The notes beneath the pieces were generated by a model, which was not told the DNA's origin, did not search any database, and saw only the letters and a list, made by a program, of their open reading frames with translations. A stretch of 64,000 nucleotides of DNA from Pseudorasbora parva (taxonomy: Eukaryota > Chordata > Actinopteri > Cypriniformes > Gobionidae), in NCBI RefSeq assembly GCF_024679245.1, contig NC_090174.1:16476933-16540932 (forward strand), in the 5' to 3' direction. Shown one piece after another: positions 1 through 11,483 of the stretch (position 1 is its first letter; each line of letters begins with the position of its first letter). The position numbers were made by a program, and so were the translations under genes.

Positions 1-297
1 GATATGATTTGTTTTCCTTTAATTTTCTTTTGATGGTAGGTTTGTCGCAGCTGTGAGACTAATGTGTTATGGAACACAAGAGTCTTCCTGAGATTACCAT
101 GTCCTCCCCTTATCTGTTTTCTTGCTTTAGCTCTTGGGGACTGATCAGTGGTATGCCTCTTAGTCAGCCTATCTAACCTTTTCCTATACTCATCAACCTT
201 TTGTAAGGCATTTTCCAGCTTTTTTTGAGACTTTTGAAGATCATAGTAGACCTTTCCTCTGTTTCTGTTGACTTTTTTGCGTTTGCGTTGACTTTTT
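1..297 (-). CDS. Unidentified basic ORF fragment running off the left edge
   Basis: On the minus strand one frame is open for about 97 codons from 297 to the window edge, without an ATG in view; a TGA lies just upstream. The product is very rich in Lys and Arg (start RKRKKVNRNRGKVYYDLQKS) and reads like a coiled coil in its first half (DLQKSQKKLENALQKVDEYR), followed by a short conserved-looking block (RKTLVFHNTLVSQLRQTYHQ). I have the impression of a transposon-derived family seen in many fish gene predictions, but I cannot name it. It could be an exon of a longer gene to the left or a relic. No splice acceptor was recognised upstream. Confidence 0.4.
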
Positions 298-1250
298 TTA
301 TATATAGCAATTCATATTTTTGATTAAAAATGTTATGTAACAAATGACACATTGTGGCTTTATTTCTTTTAATAATCTTAATGTTTCATGACAAAAAAAC
401 AAAAACAAAAGAGTAAAGTTATGTTATTTACAATGAGGAGGCTACAGGTTACAAAACCAAGTAGTTGTCAGACAGATGTTAAAAACGTGTTTTGTGTTTT
501 ATATACAGTAGTAGATCACTGTCAAGGTTATTTCAGATAAATACTCGCAAGTGTCCACTAGATGTCGTCATGGAGACGGGTGTCGGGTGTTGTTTCGAAG
601 CTTTGACACATTTGCTTCAACTGTTTCAGTGCTTCACGAAGCCTCATTCTGCCATCACTAGTATCCAAGCAGCCATAGTCTGAATATGCCTTAAGTTAAC
701 ATACAGTCGAGAAAGCGATACTCCTGGGTCTTAAAGGGGCAGTAGCCTTTACTGCTGTCTGTTTAATTTCAAAAGGAATCACTCACTGCTCTTGATTGAA
801 TAGCTTTTGTAAGTTTAATAAGGATTAATATTTAATTTAAACAGTAAAATATGCAGTAATTTTTCATTTTCATATTACTTTATTCAATTTATTTAGGCCT
901 ACCTTAAAACTGTTAGACCTATCTGAAAAGCCCGAAAAGCATTATTTTATTAGTAGCCTATCTTTGCTCAGTAGTAGTAATTATTTGTGCTGCTGCTTGT
1001 ATTTAAGTTATTTGTTCTTATTTTCTTTATTTTTATTTGACAGTTGTCCTTTTTTCCATGAACATAGCAAATGTACCGAACCATACAGAAACCGTGAACC
1101 TGAAACTGTGAACCTAAAACATACAAACCGAATCGTGAGCAATCTGTACAATGTTCATTTAGAACATTTTCAAAGGGTGCCATGACTGAAAAAAGGTTGG
1201 GAAACACTGGATTAATTAATTAAGTTATCTAGGCTATTTGACATGGCAGC
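298..1250. other. Non-coding AT-rich stretch, nothing recognised
   Basis: No open frame with recognisable content on either strand. Short ORFs here are low-complexity translations. No repeat boundaries could be fixed. Confidence 0.5.
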
Positions 1251-2380
1251 ACTTAAACTAGGGGTGTTAACAATAATCGATTCGGCGATGCATCGCGATG
1301 CGGGGCATGAACGATTCAGCATCGATGCGGCAAAGTGCCATAATCGATTATGTCACTGTTCATTTTCTGGCGGATGATAAAGTTGTGAAGTTTCAAATAC
1401 TTCCGGTTCCGGGAGAATAACAACAACAACAAGGAAGATGGCAGAGGCGGAGGGAGATGACCGCGATAGACGGGTTATTAAAAACGCGCTAACGACCCGA
1501 GGTGTGTAGGATTGTACGTATATATTTTTTGCACAATAATAAATTAATCTATAATGGCGAAATACGGCGCAATCCACCTTTATTCCACAAGGTGGCAATG
1601 TCTGATACCCAATGATGAAGTGACGTTTCACTCATAGTTACCTCTGACAGAAAACGAAACAATAATTATAATCTGCAAAACTTGAAATGACTCAGTGATT
1701 TACCTCAGAGAGCAAGTACTAAACACAATCATATGTTAGTGTCACTGTCTCTTGATGATGGATGTGGTCAAGAAGCTGTCAGTGATAAAAATATTGATTT
1801 TGAAGACATTGAAAATGAGTTTGGAGAATATGCTGGAGATCGCGAATATGAGGCAGATGCTGAATATACTGGTAAACGAGCTCTGACAAGGTCATATGAT
1901 GATGGTATTAAACATCTGCTCAAACTGAATCCTTCCAAGCTCCAAAAGGTAACGAAATAGGTTTTATCTTATTCTTCTGTAGCTGTTACTCTAAAATCAG
2001 GAGTTTTATATATTATCACGGCAGGTAGAGGTCTATCCATGTTAAATATAGATCTGGGTCGCTAACGACCTGAATATGTAAGAATGTTTGGTGAAACAGT
2101 CATGCATTTAGGGGTTAATTGCATTTTATTTAATTTTATTTAATTACATTTTATTTTATTTTATTTAATAAGATACAGGAGACACATAGCAGCCAATACA
2201 ATCTGTTGTTTAATATCTGCTTGTATTGTCTCATGACTGATGAAAAATTTGCTTTGTGTGCAGTAGAATTTTGATGCATCACAATGCATCGTAGAATCAA
2301 ATTGAATCGAATCGTTACCTGGTGAATCGTAATCGAATCGAATCGTGAAGGCAGTGCCAATGCACACCCCTAACTTAAAC
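1251..2380. mobile_element. Non-autonomous hAT-like DNA transposon with 8-bp TSD
   Basis: The element itself is 1259-2372. It starts TAGGGGTGT and ends ACACCCCTA, and is bracketed by a perfect 8-bp direct repeat ACTTAAAC (1251-1258 and 2373-2380), the size expected for hAT transposition. The subterminal parts are rich in ATCGATTCG/CGAATCGAT steps, as in many vertebrate hAT families. At 1,114 bp it has no transposase. Two exon-like pieces lie inside: a short ATG frame at 1438-1508 beginning MAEAEGDDRDRRV, and an acidic frame at 1733-1960 described separately. Internal deletion of a larger element or capture of foreign exons are both possible. Confidence 0.8.
1733..1954 (+). pseudogene. Exon-like acidic ORF inside the hAT-like element
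   Basis: An open frame of about 74 codons lies wholly inside the hAT-like element. It begins with an acidic stretch (DFEDIENEFGEYAGDREYEA) and continues with TGKRALTRSYDDGIKHLLKL. The frame ends at AAAAG followed by GTAACG, which could be a splice donor, so the real coding part may stop at about 1948 and the next codons be intron. Composition is coding-like, unlike its surroundings. I do not recognise the protein. It could be an exon of the ancestral transposase or a captured host exon. Confidence 0.35.
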
Positions 2381-4214
2381 GTGAGCAGGAACAGAAAATA
2401 GCTGATTGCTTAAACAGCTTTTCCGATATTAATCTCGGTGGAATTACCCCGGAGAATGATATGACTGGGTTTATTGAAGAAAGTGCAGGTTTGGAACAAC
2501 ATGAGGGTAAATAATTGATGAGAATTGTTATTTTTGGGTGAACGATCCCTCTCTCTGTTTTTTTTTTACTCCAGTACTGTACTTAATGCTACATAGTAGC
2601 CCAGTAAAATAATTTAAGTTAGAGATTTTCTACTGAAATGTAATATATTAATTTATATTACATTTCAGTAGAAAATTAAAATTAATTTATATATTAATGA
2701 CTTTTTCCATGGATATTTAATTTTATTAATAAAGTTATACAAATAATTTCAATTAATTGACTTGGTAATTGTTGCTACAATCAAGCTCTTGTACCCCCAA
2801 TTCGTTTGAATGTTTTTGTGCTCTTTGGACATACACATCATAATAAATAGGCCTGTTTTACAAAACTTTAAGAATTTTTCCATAAATGTGTCATATATCA
2901 CTGAAAATGGGAGAATCTCCGCTTTAATGTGGTATATGGCTCATATTCAGGATAATTATGCATCAAATGTGTTGCAGTTTTAAAAAATAAGCTTGTGTTT
3001 ACATTGGAATTTCTCAAAAACATGAATTTCTGAGCCCGGAATTCAGCAAATCTTTATAGCCATACTCAGTTAATATTAGAGATATCAATGTTATATTTTA
3101 ACAGAATGTTTTTTAAATTATGTAAGATGATTTTATGTAGAAAACAGTGAATCACAAAAAAATTACTTTAGCTGGGTTTTCACGGACATATTGTTTACCA
3201 GTTGTCATGACAACAGTGCTGACTGTTCAAACTAGTCATTACAGGAAAGCTCATAGTCATGGTCAGGAGTTTATAGTAGGCCTACATGGATACAATTTTT
3301 TCGCTATTATTGGTTACTTCAATAACACAAACTTGCTGCCTTGAAGAACAAGTGGGTGAAAAAGATGATGAAGATGAATCCACCGCAGCTCCACCTCTCT
3401 CCTGAGAGCTCATCTTTATGAACTAATCTTTATAAAGCACCGCAAGATCGTTCTAAAATGCGCAGGTCAGAGAGCACCTGTCCATCAAAAGCTCTTTATC
3501 CAATCAGAGTAGATCACTGTTAAGCCCGCCCCCACGAGAGATTTGTGTCAAAACAGCAAACGAAAAACTGAGAAACGTAAGCAAAATCTTTGGCAATTCA
3601 TTCACAATCCACGATTTGCGAAAATTAATCTTTGAAAAACATTAACAAAGAATCAAGCATATTGAATATCCTGTTACATTTGTGCGACTAAGTTCATTTT
3701 TTTTTCATTTTCAATGTATTTTTCTTCTTTTGTAATGGCATATTTTTGATCGTTTCTGAAAAAGTTTTGTTCAGTTTTATAAAGTGTTGTTCAGTTTTAT
3801 TGAGACAAAGGTAATTCCATATTCATCATGGCTGATTTTTCTGCAAATCTCTACATTATTCATTCACAACTTACACTTGTTTACTGCAATTTCAACCGTT
3901 TCTGAACGGTGTGAGAGAGATGCGGCTGCGGGAGCTTGCCAGTTTAATATGGTGTTACGAGCGCCTAAAGCGCATATGCAAAAAAGCCAGCTGCCACAGC
4001 GCCTGTACTAAACGGAATCTTTAGCATCTTACTAGTACAATTTTTTTTGTGTGTGTCAAAAACACACAAGTTTCATATAAACAGGTGGTTTTGTCTTAAG
4101 TGAATGTAAACATCTGCATTAGTAGACAAAAGAATCAGTGGAGTCATAGGCTACAGTGAAGAATATGCTGTTTTATTTTTGCATGTGATTATTCCATTTC
4201 TTACTTGAATGCTG
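2381..4214. other. AT-rich intergenic DNA, no gene seen
   Basis: No supported coding region. It contains the perfect hairpin at 2626-2675 and several short AT-rich direct repeats. A GC-richer patch at about 3360-3560 has no long open frame. Confidence 0.5.
2626..2675. repeat. Perfect 22-bp-arm hairpin
   Basis: The arm TTTTCTACTGAAATGTAATA is followed after a very short AT loop by its exact reverse complement. No target duplication was found, so it may be a tiny foldback element or a chance AT-rich palindrome that has been kept. Confidence 0.6.
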
Positions 4215-4441
4215 CTTTTAGGATTATATATATTATATATTACCTGGAACATTTAAAGGAGCTTATTTCATTTTTGCATCTTTCTTTTATTATTTTATTG
4301 TATTGTTTATTTTTTGTATGCTAACGTGATCATTGCCTTCTGCAATAAAATAAACATGAATCAAGGGAAACAATTCAAAATAAATGTTACTTACAAAGGT
4401 GGACATGTGATATAGCTAGTGCAAGAATATAGTTTTACAGA
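4215..4441 (+). repeat. Left arm of a long-range inverted repeat (partner at 13812-14010)
   Basis: The reverse complement of this block aligns with 13812-14010: both carry TTGCCTTCTGC joined to a TTTATTTTTTGTAT block on one side and a TAGCTAGTGCA block on the other. Arms are diverged but colinear over about 180-200 bp. They bracket 9.4 kb that now holds several later insertions, so they may be the ends of an older large foldback element. Confidence 0.55.
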
Positions 4442-5164
4442 TATATTATATATATAATGTTGAAGGCAATAGGGTTAGATATCAAACACTGAACTGGACT
4501 AGATCCAAAAGGGAACAGTCTGAACACAAAGGGGTCTGAGACCTTATTCTTACTAAAGTGGACCAAAAAGGATCTGAGTCCTCTTTCAGGTACAGTGACA
4601 GTGAGAACGTAAAGAGAACTGGGTCCTTTTTCACTTGGTTCACTTCTTGGTCCACTTAAAGGAGTCTGAGTTTGGTTCTTTTAAAGAGGACCCAAGTGTG
4701 AAAACAACCTAAAAGAACCAAACGTCTCGGGTTACGTATGTAACCCTTGTTCCCTGAAAGGGAACGAGACACTGCGTCGTCGAGTGACGACACTCTGGGG
4801 AACGCCCCCGGCGTGACGGCTCTAAAGTATGAATGAAATCAGCCACCAATCAGATTGGTGCTACATCATGATGTAGTTGGTGACGGCGTACGTGGAAGCT
4901 ATAAGAAGGCGCCGTCTCATACAACAGACAGCCTTTGCCATGAAGCGAGCGCTCTACGTGAAGGTGTGGCGACGAGATGCAGTGTCTCTTTCCCTCTCAG
5001 GGAACAAGGGTTACATACGTAACCCGAGACGTTCCCTTTATCGAGGGAATTCGCACTGCGTCGTCGAGTGAAGACACTCTGGGGAAGGAATACCCACTAG
5101 GCCACACCGAAACACGTCCCTCCTGGTGTGAAGCTGATACCTCAGGCACACTCAGGACGCGAGC

Positions 5165-6060
5165 ACCCTAGCACCCGGTGTAGCCGGGAGGTCCAGCTTA
5201 TAAAACCTAATAAAGGTGTGAGGATTAGCCCACCCTGCTGCTTCACAAATCTCGATAAGTGAAGCTCACGAAAGGAGGGCCACCGAGGAGGCCAAGCCCC
5301 TCGTAGAGTGAGCCCTCACAGCTATGGGTGAAGGCAAATTGCGCACCCGATAAGCCGTGGCTATAGCCTGGACAATCCAGTTACTGATAGTCTGTTTCGC
5401 CGCAGGCAACCCTTTCTTGGGGGGGGGGGAACACACCAAAAGCTGGTCAGACTTCCTCCATTGCTAGCTTCCTCTGCCGTCGCGTGAGGCAGAGGATGAA
5501 ATGCCTGAAGAAACACTGACCTCATCCCCGTAGATGGACCTTGGGCACATAGCCCGGTCTGGGGTGTAAGATAGCTTTCACCCCACCTGGGGCAAACTCC
5601 AAGGAGGTTGGCGTGACCGCCAAGGCCAGGAGGTCCCCCACTCTCCTCAGAGAAGTAATGGCGAGGAGAAAAGCTACCCTTAGGGTCAGGTTTCTCGCCT
5701 TAGCCGACTCCAGTGGCTCGAAGGGGGCCTCAACCAGTCCTTCAAGAACCACTGCCAGATCCCAGGCTGGGACTCTGGGATGAGCTGCAGGATTTATCCT
5801 CCTAGCCCCACGGAGAAACCGTACAACCAAGTGGTGTCTACCCAGTGGACCCACATCTAAAGGCGAGTGGAAAGCCCCTATGGCAGCCACATACACCTTT
5901 AGTGTAGATGGGGTCAGACCGGTGGAAAACGGTCTTGGAGGAACTCCAGCACTGAAGCCACAGCGCAGTTAACTGGGTCCACCCTCCGTTCTCTACACCA
6001 GCTAGAGAAGACGTTCCACTTCAGGCTATACAGTTTCACTCCCCGGGCCTCAGCCCCTGC
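5165..6060 (-). pseudogene. DIRS copy A tyrosine recombinase, frameshifted
   Basis: The recombinase is spread over several frames. The N-terminal part near 6060 reads LYSLKWNVFSSWCRERRVDP; the middle (5522-5896) gives AITSLRRVGDLLALAV, matching the first catalytic Arg region; the C-terminal part (about 5165-5470) gives VRAHSTRGLASS (His-x-x-Arg box) and FIRFYKLDL (nucleophile Tyr). A run of G at about 5421 marks one frame break. All the catalytic boxes can be seen but no single open frame joins them. Confidence 0.75.
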
Positions 6061-7450
6061 CTGCCCTGGTTTTGGTCCCCTGGGACCTACATCGCTCTGA
6101 GAGACGACAGTTTCCCCTGGGACCACAAGAGGATCTGATGCGCCAACCTGCATAGTGGGCGCGTCCTCAGACCCCCCTGATGATTCAGATACGATAACAC
6201 AGACATATTGTCGGACCGTATCAGGACATGGCGGCCGTGGAGTTCCGGGAGTATAAACCACTAATATTTCCAGGCAAATGAAGTGCCAGGAAGAATGCTG
6301 GGGCCCCCACAGACCTCTCATAAACTGGCCTTCTATGACCGCACCCCAGCCCGTGAGGGAGTCGTCTGTTGAAAGGATCTTCCTGCAACATGACGCTCCT
6401 AACACTGGCCCTTGGGACAGGAACCTGGGATTTTTTCCATATGACGAGGGAACGAAGGCTTTGCACTTTAACCTGATCATTCGGAAAGGTTTTCCCCTCG
6501 AGGAGAACCCCCTGGTCCCCAGCCACCACTGGAGGGGCCTCACGTATAGCAGGCCGAACGGAACCACGTTGGACGCTGCTGCCATGAGACCCAGCAGTCC
6601 CTGGAACTGCTTCCCAGTGCGGCTGCCAAAAGAAGAACCCGATACTGGTACGCTCTGCCCCCAAAAGCGAACCTCAGGAACTTTCTGTGGGCAGGGAGGA
6701 TAGGGATGTGGAAATATGTGTCCTTTAGATCTATCATGACGAACCAGTCCTCGAACTGGCTCTGACTCATGATGTCTGGAATAGTGAGCATCTTGAACCT
6801 GAAGCTCCTCAGAGACCCATACAAGTACCTCGGATCTATTATATAGGACGCAACCTCCCCATCCTTCTTGGGAACAAAGAAGCATGTTCCCTAACCTGCC
6901 TCTTGGCAGGGGGAACCACGGTCCAGACCACACCGAAGAATTCGGTGGTGGAATTCTGAACTGCAGTCTGTACCCCCTTCCCCCTGTACACAGGGCCCGA
7001 GCAGAAATATTCGGGAGGCATAACCATGCGCCGACATATTCCACTAGGGCAACCAACCTCTCAGGGTTGGTCTCTGGTACCCACTGAACCCCCTGCCCAA
7101 CCCCCTGAAGCGGCCACCCAACAGAGCTTAGTCGGGAAGGATTTTCGGTGTGCGAACGCGGTCGCTGCCCAGCTGCACGTCTTTCTAGAGAACAGCATGC
7201 GTCCGCTGGAAATCGATGTGGCCCGAGCGTCGTAGATGGCGGATTGCAGCATTGACTTCCAGAAAACTCCACAGAGGAGGCGACCTCGATCACTCCCCGG
7301 GAGAGGGGGCTGGCCCGCAGGCCACTGGGCTGGGTACACCCCAGACCAGACCACACCGATGACTTCGGTATTGGAACACTAAACTGCAGTCTGTACCCTT
7401 TGCCCACGGTACATAGGGCCCAAGTAGATATATTCAGGAGCATAACTATG
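6061..7450 (-). pseudogene. DIRS copy A reverse transcriptase/RNase H, degraded
   Basis: Minus-strand fragments match the RT of DIRS copy D: DWFVMIDLKDTYFHIPILPA followed by HRKFLRFAFGGRAYQYRVL at 6540-6824, and an N-terminal piece LPNISARALCTGGRGYRLQF near 6990. The frame changes several times. The N-terminal part overlaps a direct duplication of about 425 bp (6923-7742), so part of the RT leader is present twice. Not functional. Confidence 0.7.
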
Positions 7451-7742
7451 CGCCGAGATATTCGACTAGGGGAACCGGCCTCTCAAGGCTGGTCTCTGGT
7501 ACCCACTGAGCCTCCTGCCTGACCCCTGAAGGGCCACCCTGCAGGGCTTAGTTGGGGAGGATTTTCGGTGCGCGAACATGTTCGCTGCCCAGCTGCAGTC
7601 TTTCTAGAGGCGGCTAGAGCAGCATGCGTTCGCTGGAAGTCAATGTTGCCCGAGCGTCGTAGACGGCGGATCGCAGCATCGACTTCCAGAAAACTCCACA
7701 GGGGAGGCGACCTCGATCGCTCCCCGGGAGAGGGGCTATGAA
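6923..7742. repeat. Tandem duplication of ~425 bp inside DIRS copy A
   Basis: Two adjacent units (about 6923-7345 and 7346-7742) share the same order of motifs, for example CCAGACCACACCGA, AACTGCAGTCTGTACCC, GGTTGGTCTCTGGTACCCAC-like sequence and GCCCGAGCGTCGTAGA. They are clearly diverged, so the duplication is not recent. Confidence 0.7.
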
Positions 7743-8330
7743 AAAGCCCAGTGAACACAATTGGATGATAGGCTGATAATCTAACTCCTCAAAGTTAGAT
7801 AAATCCCATTTAATTCCTCAGAATTAAATGCCCCTAATCATCCCTCAAGTGAACATGGTCTGAATGATAGGCTGAATAAACATACCCCAACTCCTCAAAG
7901 TCAGATAATGTTTAATTTCAATTCCTCAGAATTAATACAGTCCTAATCTCCAGACGATACTGTTTAAATATGTATTTAACGAATCGTCATCTACATGCTG
8001 CCTCAGCAACGCGAGATTCGACTCGTTTACAACATATTTGGCTTTCATCCCTCGAGATGAAAGACCACAGGCGCGAGGCTGAAACACTCGAAAACGCACG
8101 GCTGTACGCTGCGAGATACTCAACGAACACAGCCAGCACCCTCAGGAGCTGACTGCACTCGTGCCAAACAGTATCACATGTGCACCGATGACGTGTGTTC
8201 ACTAATATTGCAAACCGTAATCTACGCGCTGCCTCGGCAACACGCGATTAAGCCTTGCATTATGAAGCGCAAGCTCTCATTTACTTCGCTACCTCGATAC
8301 TGAGCACGTCTAATTCCTCGGAATTGGACC
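7743..8330. repeat. Region with repeated ATTCCTCAGAAT-type palindromes in DIRS copy A
   Basis: Short motifs such as AATTCCTCAGAATT (near 7812 and 7920), AATTCCTCGGAATT (near 8312) and ACTCCTCAAAGT recur at irregular spacing. In the adjoining gag remnant the related ATTCCTCAGAAT (near 8515), read on minus, encodes an acidic DSEES run. The region may be an expansion of that acidic gag stretch into non-coding repeats. No open frame. Confidence 0.45.
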
Positions 8331-8332
8331 GC

Positions 8333-8880
8333 TCAAGCATCTAATTCTCCACCCCGGGGGAAAAAGCCACAGTATGGGTTTCCACACGAGGAATGAGAAC
8401 ATTGGCCAGCTATAGACAACCCCCTCGAGAGCTGCCAGCGCGCCTTTATTTTATGAATGAAGTAGCATATTTCCTGGCTTAATGCTTCAACAGCCTCAAT
8501 TCTGTGCGCGTCCGATTCCTCAGAATCAGACGGCTCGAGCATCGGGTTCTCCGCCTCGGGGGAAGAAGCCGCAGCGCGGGCTTCTTCACGAGGCGGAAGA
8601 GCGTCTGAATCATCAGACGAGGATTGGGAAGATGCCTCAGCATGCCCGCCTCCCGTTGCGAGACCCAGTTGTGAGCCCCATGATCTACGCCGCCGCGCTG
8701 CCTCAACAGACGCAGGACCAGATCCCTGGGGCTTGCGAGCCTGGCCGCTCTCATTAAACACGGCCAGCCGTGAGCGCAGCACCCGTAGCGGCAGCTTCTC
8801 ACACTCGCTGCAGGTGGCACCCTCAAGCGCCCGTAATGAAGCGCGGGCACGGGTGCACACACCTCCTAAACTGCTCGCTT
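8333..8880 (-). pseudogene. DIRS copy A gag remnant
   Basis: Minus strand. A frame includes TRARASLRALEGATCSECEK, LPLRVLRSRLAVF and an acidic Ser/Glu run, colinear with the N-terminal third of the gag of copy D (ALEGAACEHCERMPLRTLRS). The Cys-rich start, CVHPCPRFITGA, lies in another frame just upstream (about 8830-8870). The central and C-terminal gag, with the conserved RHLWLNLAD box of the other copies, is absent. Confidence 0.65.
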
Positions 8881-9119
8881 GTTTTAATGTGGTGGCAAAC
8901 AACAGTAAATAGACAAACAATATCACACAGAGCGCCTGTTGTATGAGACGGCGCCTTCTTATAGCTTCCGCGTACGCCGTCACCTACTACGTCATGACGT
9001 AGCACCAATCGGATTGGTGGCTGATTTCATTCATCCTTCAGAGCCGTCACACCAGGGGCGTTCCCCAGAGTGTCGTCACTCGACGACGCAGTGCGAGCTC
9101 CCTCGATAAAGGGAACTCA

Positions 9120-9745
9120 GGGTGCATTCACACTTGTCATGTTTGGTTCAATTAAAACGAACCCTGGTGCGATTGCACGTTTAGTGCGGTTCATTTGAAC
9201 ATATGTAAACGTTGCCATCCGAACCCTGGTGCGCACCAAACAAGCGGACCGAGGCCGCTAAAAAGATGGGTCTTGGTCCGCTTCCAAACGAACTCTTGTG
9301 CGGTTCGATTGATATATGAACGCAACACAGACCAAAGACATGTAAACGGACCAAAAACCGTACCGACAGAACAGCCGTATCTTTTGCATAAGAGACGCCC
9401 ATCTCTTTTCTGCACAATGGAGGAAATACTGCTGCTGTTTTGAATGTTTTGAACATTTTATGAGCTCTTCATGAGTTCTCAGTGGGTAAAAATGCCATAT
9501 GTACACGCATAAAATGATGGCCTTTAATCCAGCACACAGCATTGTTTTGAATGTTCGGTAGGCAAGCTCCTAAGCCGACCAACCATTTGTGACCGTCTAC
9601 CTATGCCTTTGGTTTGGTAACTTTAGGTTTGCTGTTAAAAATGCCAGTGTGAACGCTAAGCGGACCAGGACTATATGTTTTGTTTTTGTTTTTTGGTCCG
9701 GACCAAACGAACCAAACTAACCGAACTACAAGTGTGAACGCACCC
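9120..9745. mobile_element. MITE with GGGTGCATTCACACTTGT ends and 3-bp TSD
   Basis: The element starts GGGTGCATTCACACTTGT and ends ACAAGTGTGAACGCACCC; it is flanked by TCA on both sides (9117-9119 and 9746-9748). It has many GGTCC/GGACC and AACCAAAC steps and no coding capacity. It sits immediately beyond the right end of DIRS copy A, so it inserted either after or beside it in the palindromic MITE. A 3-bp duplication suggests a Harbinger-type element, although TCA is not the usual TWA. Confidence 0.65.
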
Positions 9746-9759
9746 TCAGACTCCTTTAA

Positions 9760-10678
9760 AGGACAACTCCGGTGAGAAATGAACCTAGGGGCAATTAACA
9801 GATGGTTACAGAGTAGATCGTTCTCTGGGATGCGTTTTCATGGAAATCGAGTGTAAAGAGTTTTATCTTTAAAAACAGATTAGCTTATAACACTAGTCTA
9901 TGGGGCACACAGTAGTGAAATTAAATCGCTAGTTAATACCACTAACAAGGCTAAAAATAGCCTCACACTAACACAGTAGCATAATGAGGGTCCCTACATG
10001 CAAACCGAAGCATTGAGAACTTTGTAAGAGTACAAACAGTTTAATAAGACGACACTTTATAAACATAGTGCCTTGCGCGTTCACGGACAGGCGCCATCTT
10101 GGAAAACAGTCTTGACTCATCGAGCCACGAGCGCTCTGCTAAGTGATGAACTGTGACTTGGAATCTCATATGGTCCGTTGTTTCCGGAAGAAAGCACTGA
10201 ACGCAACAGAGAAAATAAATAAATAAAACTAAAAATGTCCATGTTATTACATTTCACAAACTTAATTCCTATCGACCAGCTCACTTAGAACAGCGCTCGT
10301 GGATCGATTAGTCGAGCCTGTTTTCCAAGATGGTGCCTGTCCGTGAACGCGTAAGGCACTATGTTTATAACTTATCTTCTTATTAAACTGTTTGTACACT
10401 TACAAAGTTCTCAATGCTTCGGTTTGCATGTTGGGACCCTCATTATGCTACCGTGTTAGTGTGAGGCTATTTTGAGCCTTGTTAGTGGTATTAACTAGCG
10501 ATTTAATTTTACCACCCTGTGTCTACCCTGTGCCCCATAGACAAGCATTATAAGCTAATCTGTTTTTAGAGATAAAACTCTTTACATTCGATTATCAAGA
10601 AAACGCATCCCAGAGAACGATCTACTCGGTAACCATCTGTTAATTACCCCTAGGTTCATTTCTCACCGGAGTTGTCCT
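9760..10678. mobile_element. Foldback MITE with TTAA target duplication
   Basis: Starts AGGACAACTCCGGTGAG and ends CTCACCGGAGTTGTCCT, with TTAA on both sides (9756-9759 and 10679-10682). The two halves are inverted copies of one another for several hundred base pairs, for example GGCACACAGTAG... near 9903 against its inverse near 10530, and GCGCCATCTTGGAAAACAG near 10090 against its inverse near 10320. A TTAA duplication is typical of piggyBac- or Kolobok-type transposition. No coding capacity. Confidence 0.75.
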
Positions 10679-10868
10679 TTAAGTGGACCAAGAGGTGAAC
10701 CAAGTGAAAAAGGACCCAGTTCTCTTTACGTTCACACTGTCTCTGTCCCTGAAATAGGATTCAGATCCTTTTTTGGTTCACTTAAGTAGGAATTTGGTCT
10801 CAGATCCCCTTTGTGTTCATACTGTTGCTTTTTTTGGATCTAGTCCAGTTCAGTGTTTGATAGCTAAC

Positions 10869-11395
10869 TGCTTTGATCATATTCACTTACATTATTTGTT
10901 CCTCAATAACTAATATATTTGTTTGTAAAGATTATTATTATTTAATGGCATTGCAGATGCTGTTGAATTAAGTTGTTTATCTTTTTACACGCACAAATAT
11001 AAATATAAATTATAAATTTAAATTTAAATAAATAAATACATAAATAAATAAATAAATAAATGATTAATTAATAGGATTATTATTGTAACAAAGGTGTGAA
11101 CTAATGGGAAGATGATTAACCTTATTTAATTCTGCTTTAATTTATGGTTTTGGTAATGTACAGTATGTATGACTTTGTTTTCTTCTTGATATATTGGCCT
11201 AAGGTAAGAGGACTAGGCATAATAAGTTCAGACTTCAGCCTAGCCTCTTTCGGTCTTTGTCCTTGCCTTTGAAATGTTGAAGGATTATATAATTTAATTT
11301 AAAATGCTTTGTTCTTTTTAAATTTTTGTTTTGTTTTATTTCATTTTTTCTCTCTTTGGTTGAATGACCGTATAAACGAATAAACTAAACTAATA

Positions 11396-11483
<88 letters not shown>

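Larger units (their letters stand above)
4724..9113 (-). mobile_element. DIRS-like tyrosine-recombinase retrotransposon, copy A (decayed)
   Basis: Read on the minus strand the order is gag, reverse transcriptase/RNase H, tyrosine recombinase, as in DIRS elements. The ends are inverted repeats: 4724-4930 is the inverse of 8935-9113. An internal complementary region at about 5000-5060 joins the two outer ends as ...CCCGAGAC-GTT-CCCTTTATCGAG..., which is the expected circle-junction sequence and fixes the element ends exactly. There is no target duplication; a GTT (AAC on +) lies at both junctions. Every ORF is broken by frameshifts or stops, so this copy is not autonomous. Confidence 0.8.
4474..10868. 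mobile_element. Palindromic MITE split by three later insertions
   Basis: Left arm 4474-4723 (from GTTAGATATCAAACACTGAA) and right arm 10683-10868 (to TTCAGTGTTTGATAGCTAAC) are inverted copies over about 200 bp; the centre near 4660-4723 reads GGAGTCTGAGTTTGG, a spacer, then CCAAAC, with TCAGACTCC resuming at 9746. Removing DIRS copy A (4724-9113), the TCA-flanked MITE (9120-9745) and the TTAA-flanked foldback element (9760-10678) restores a compact palindrome of under 500 bp. The arms contain repeated GGTCC/GGACC motifs. No coding content; target duplication not identified. Confidence 0.65.

Noticed and set aside
3360..3560. Possible host exon in a GC-richer patch
   Set aside because: No open frame with splice sites or recognisable protein.
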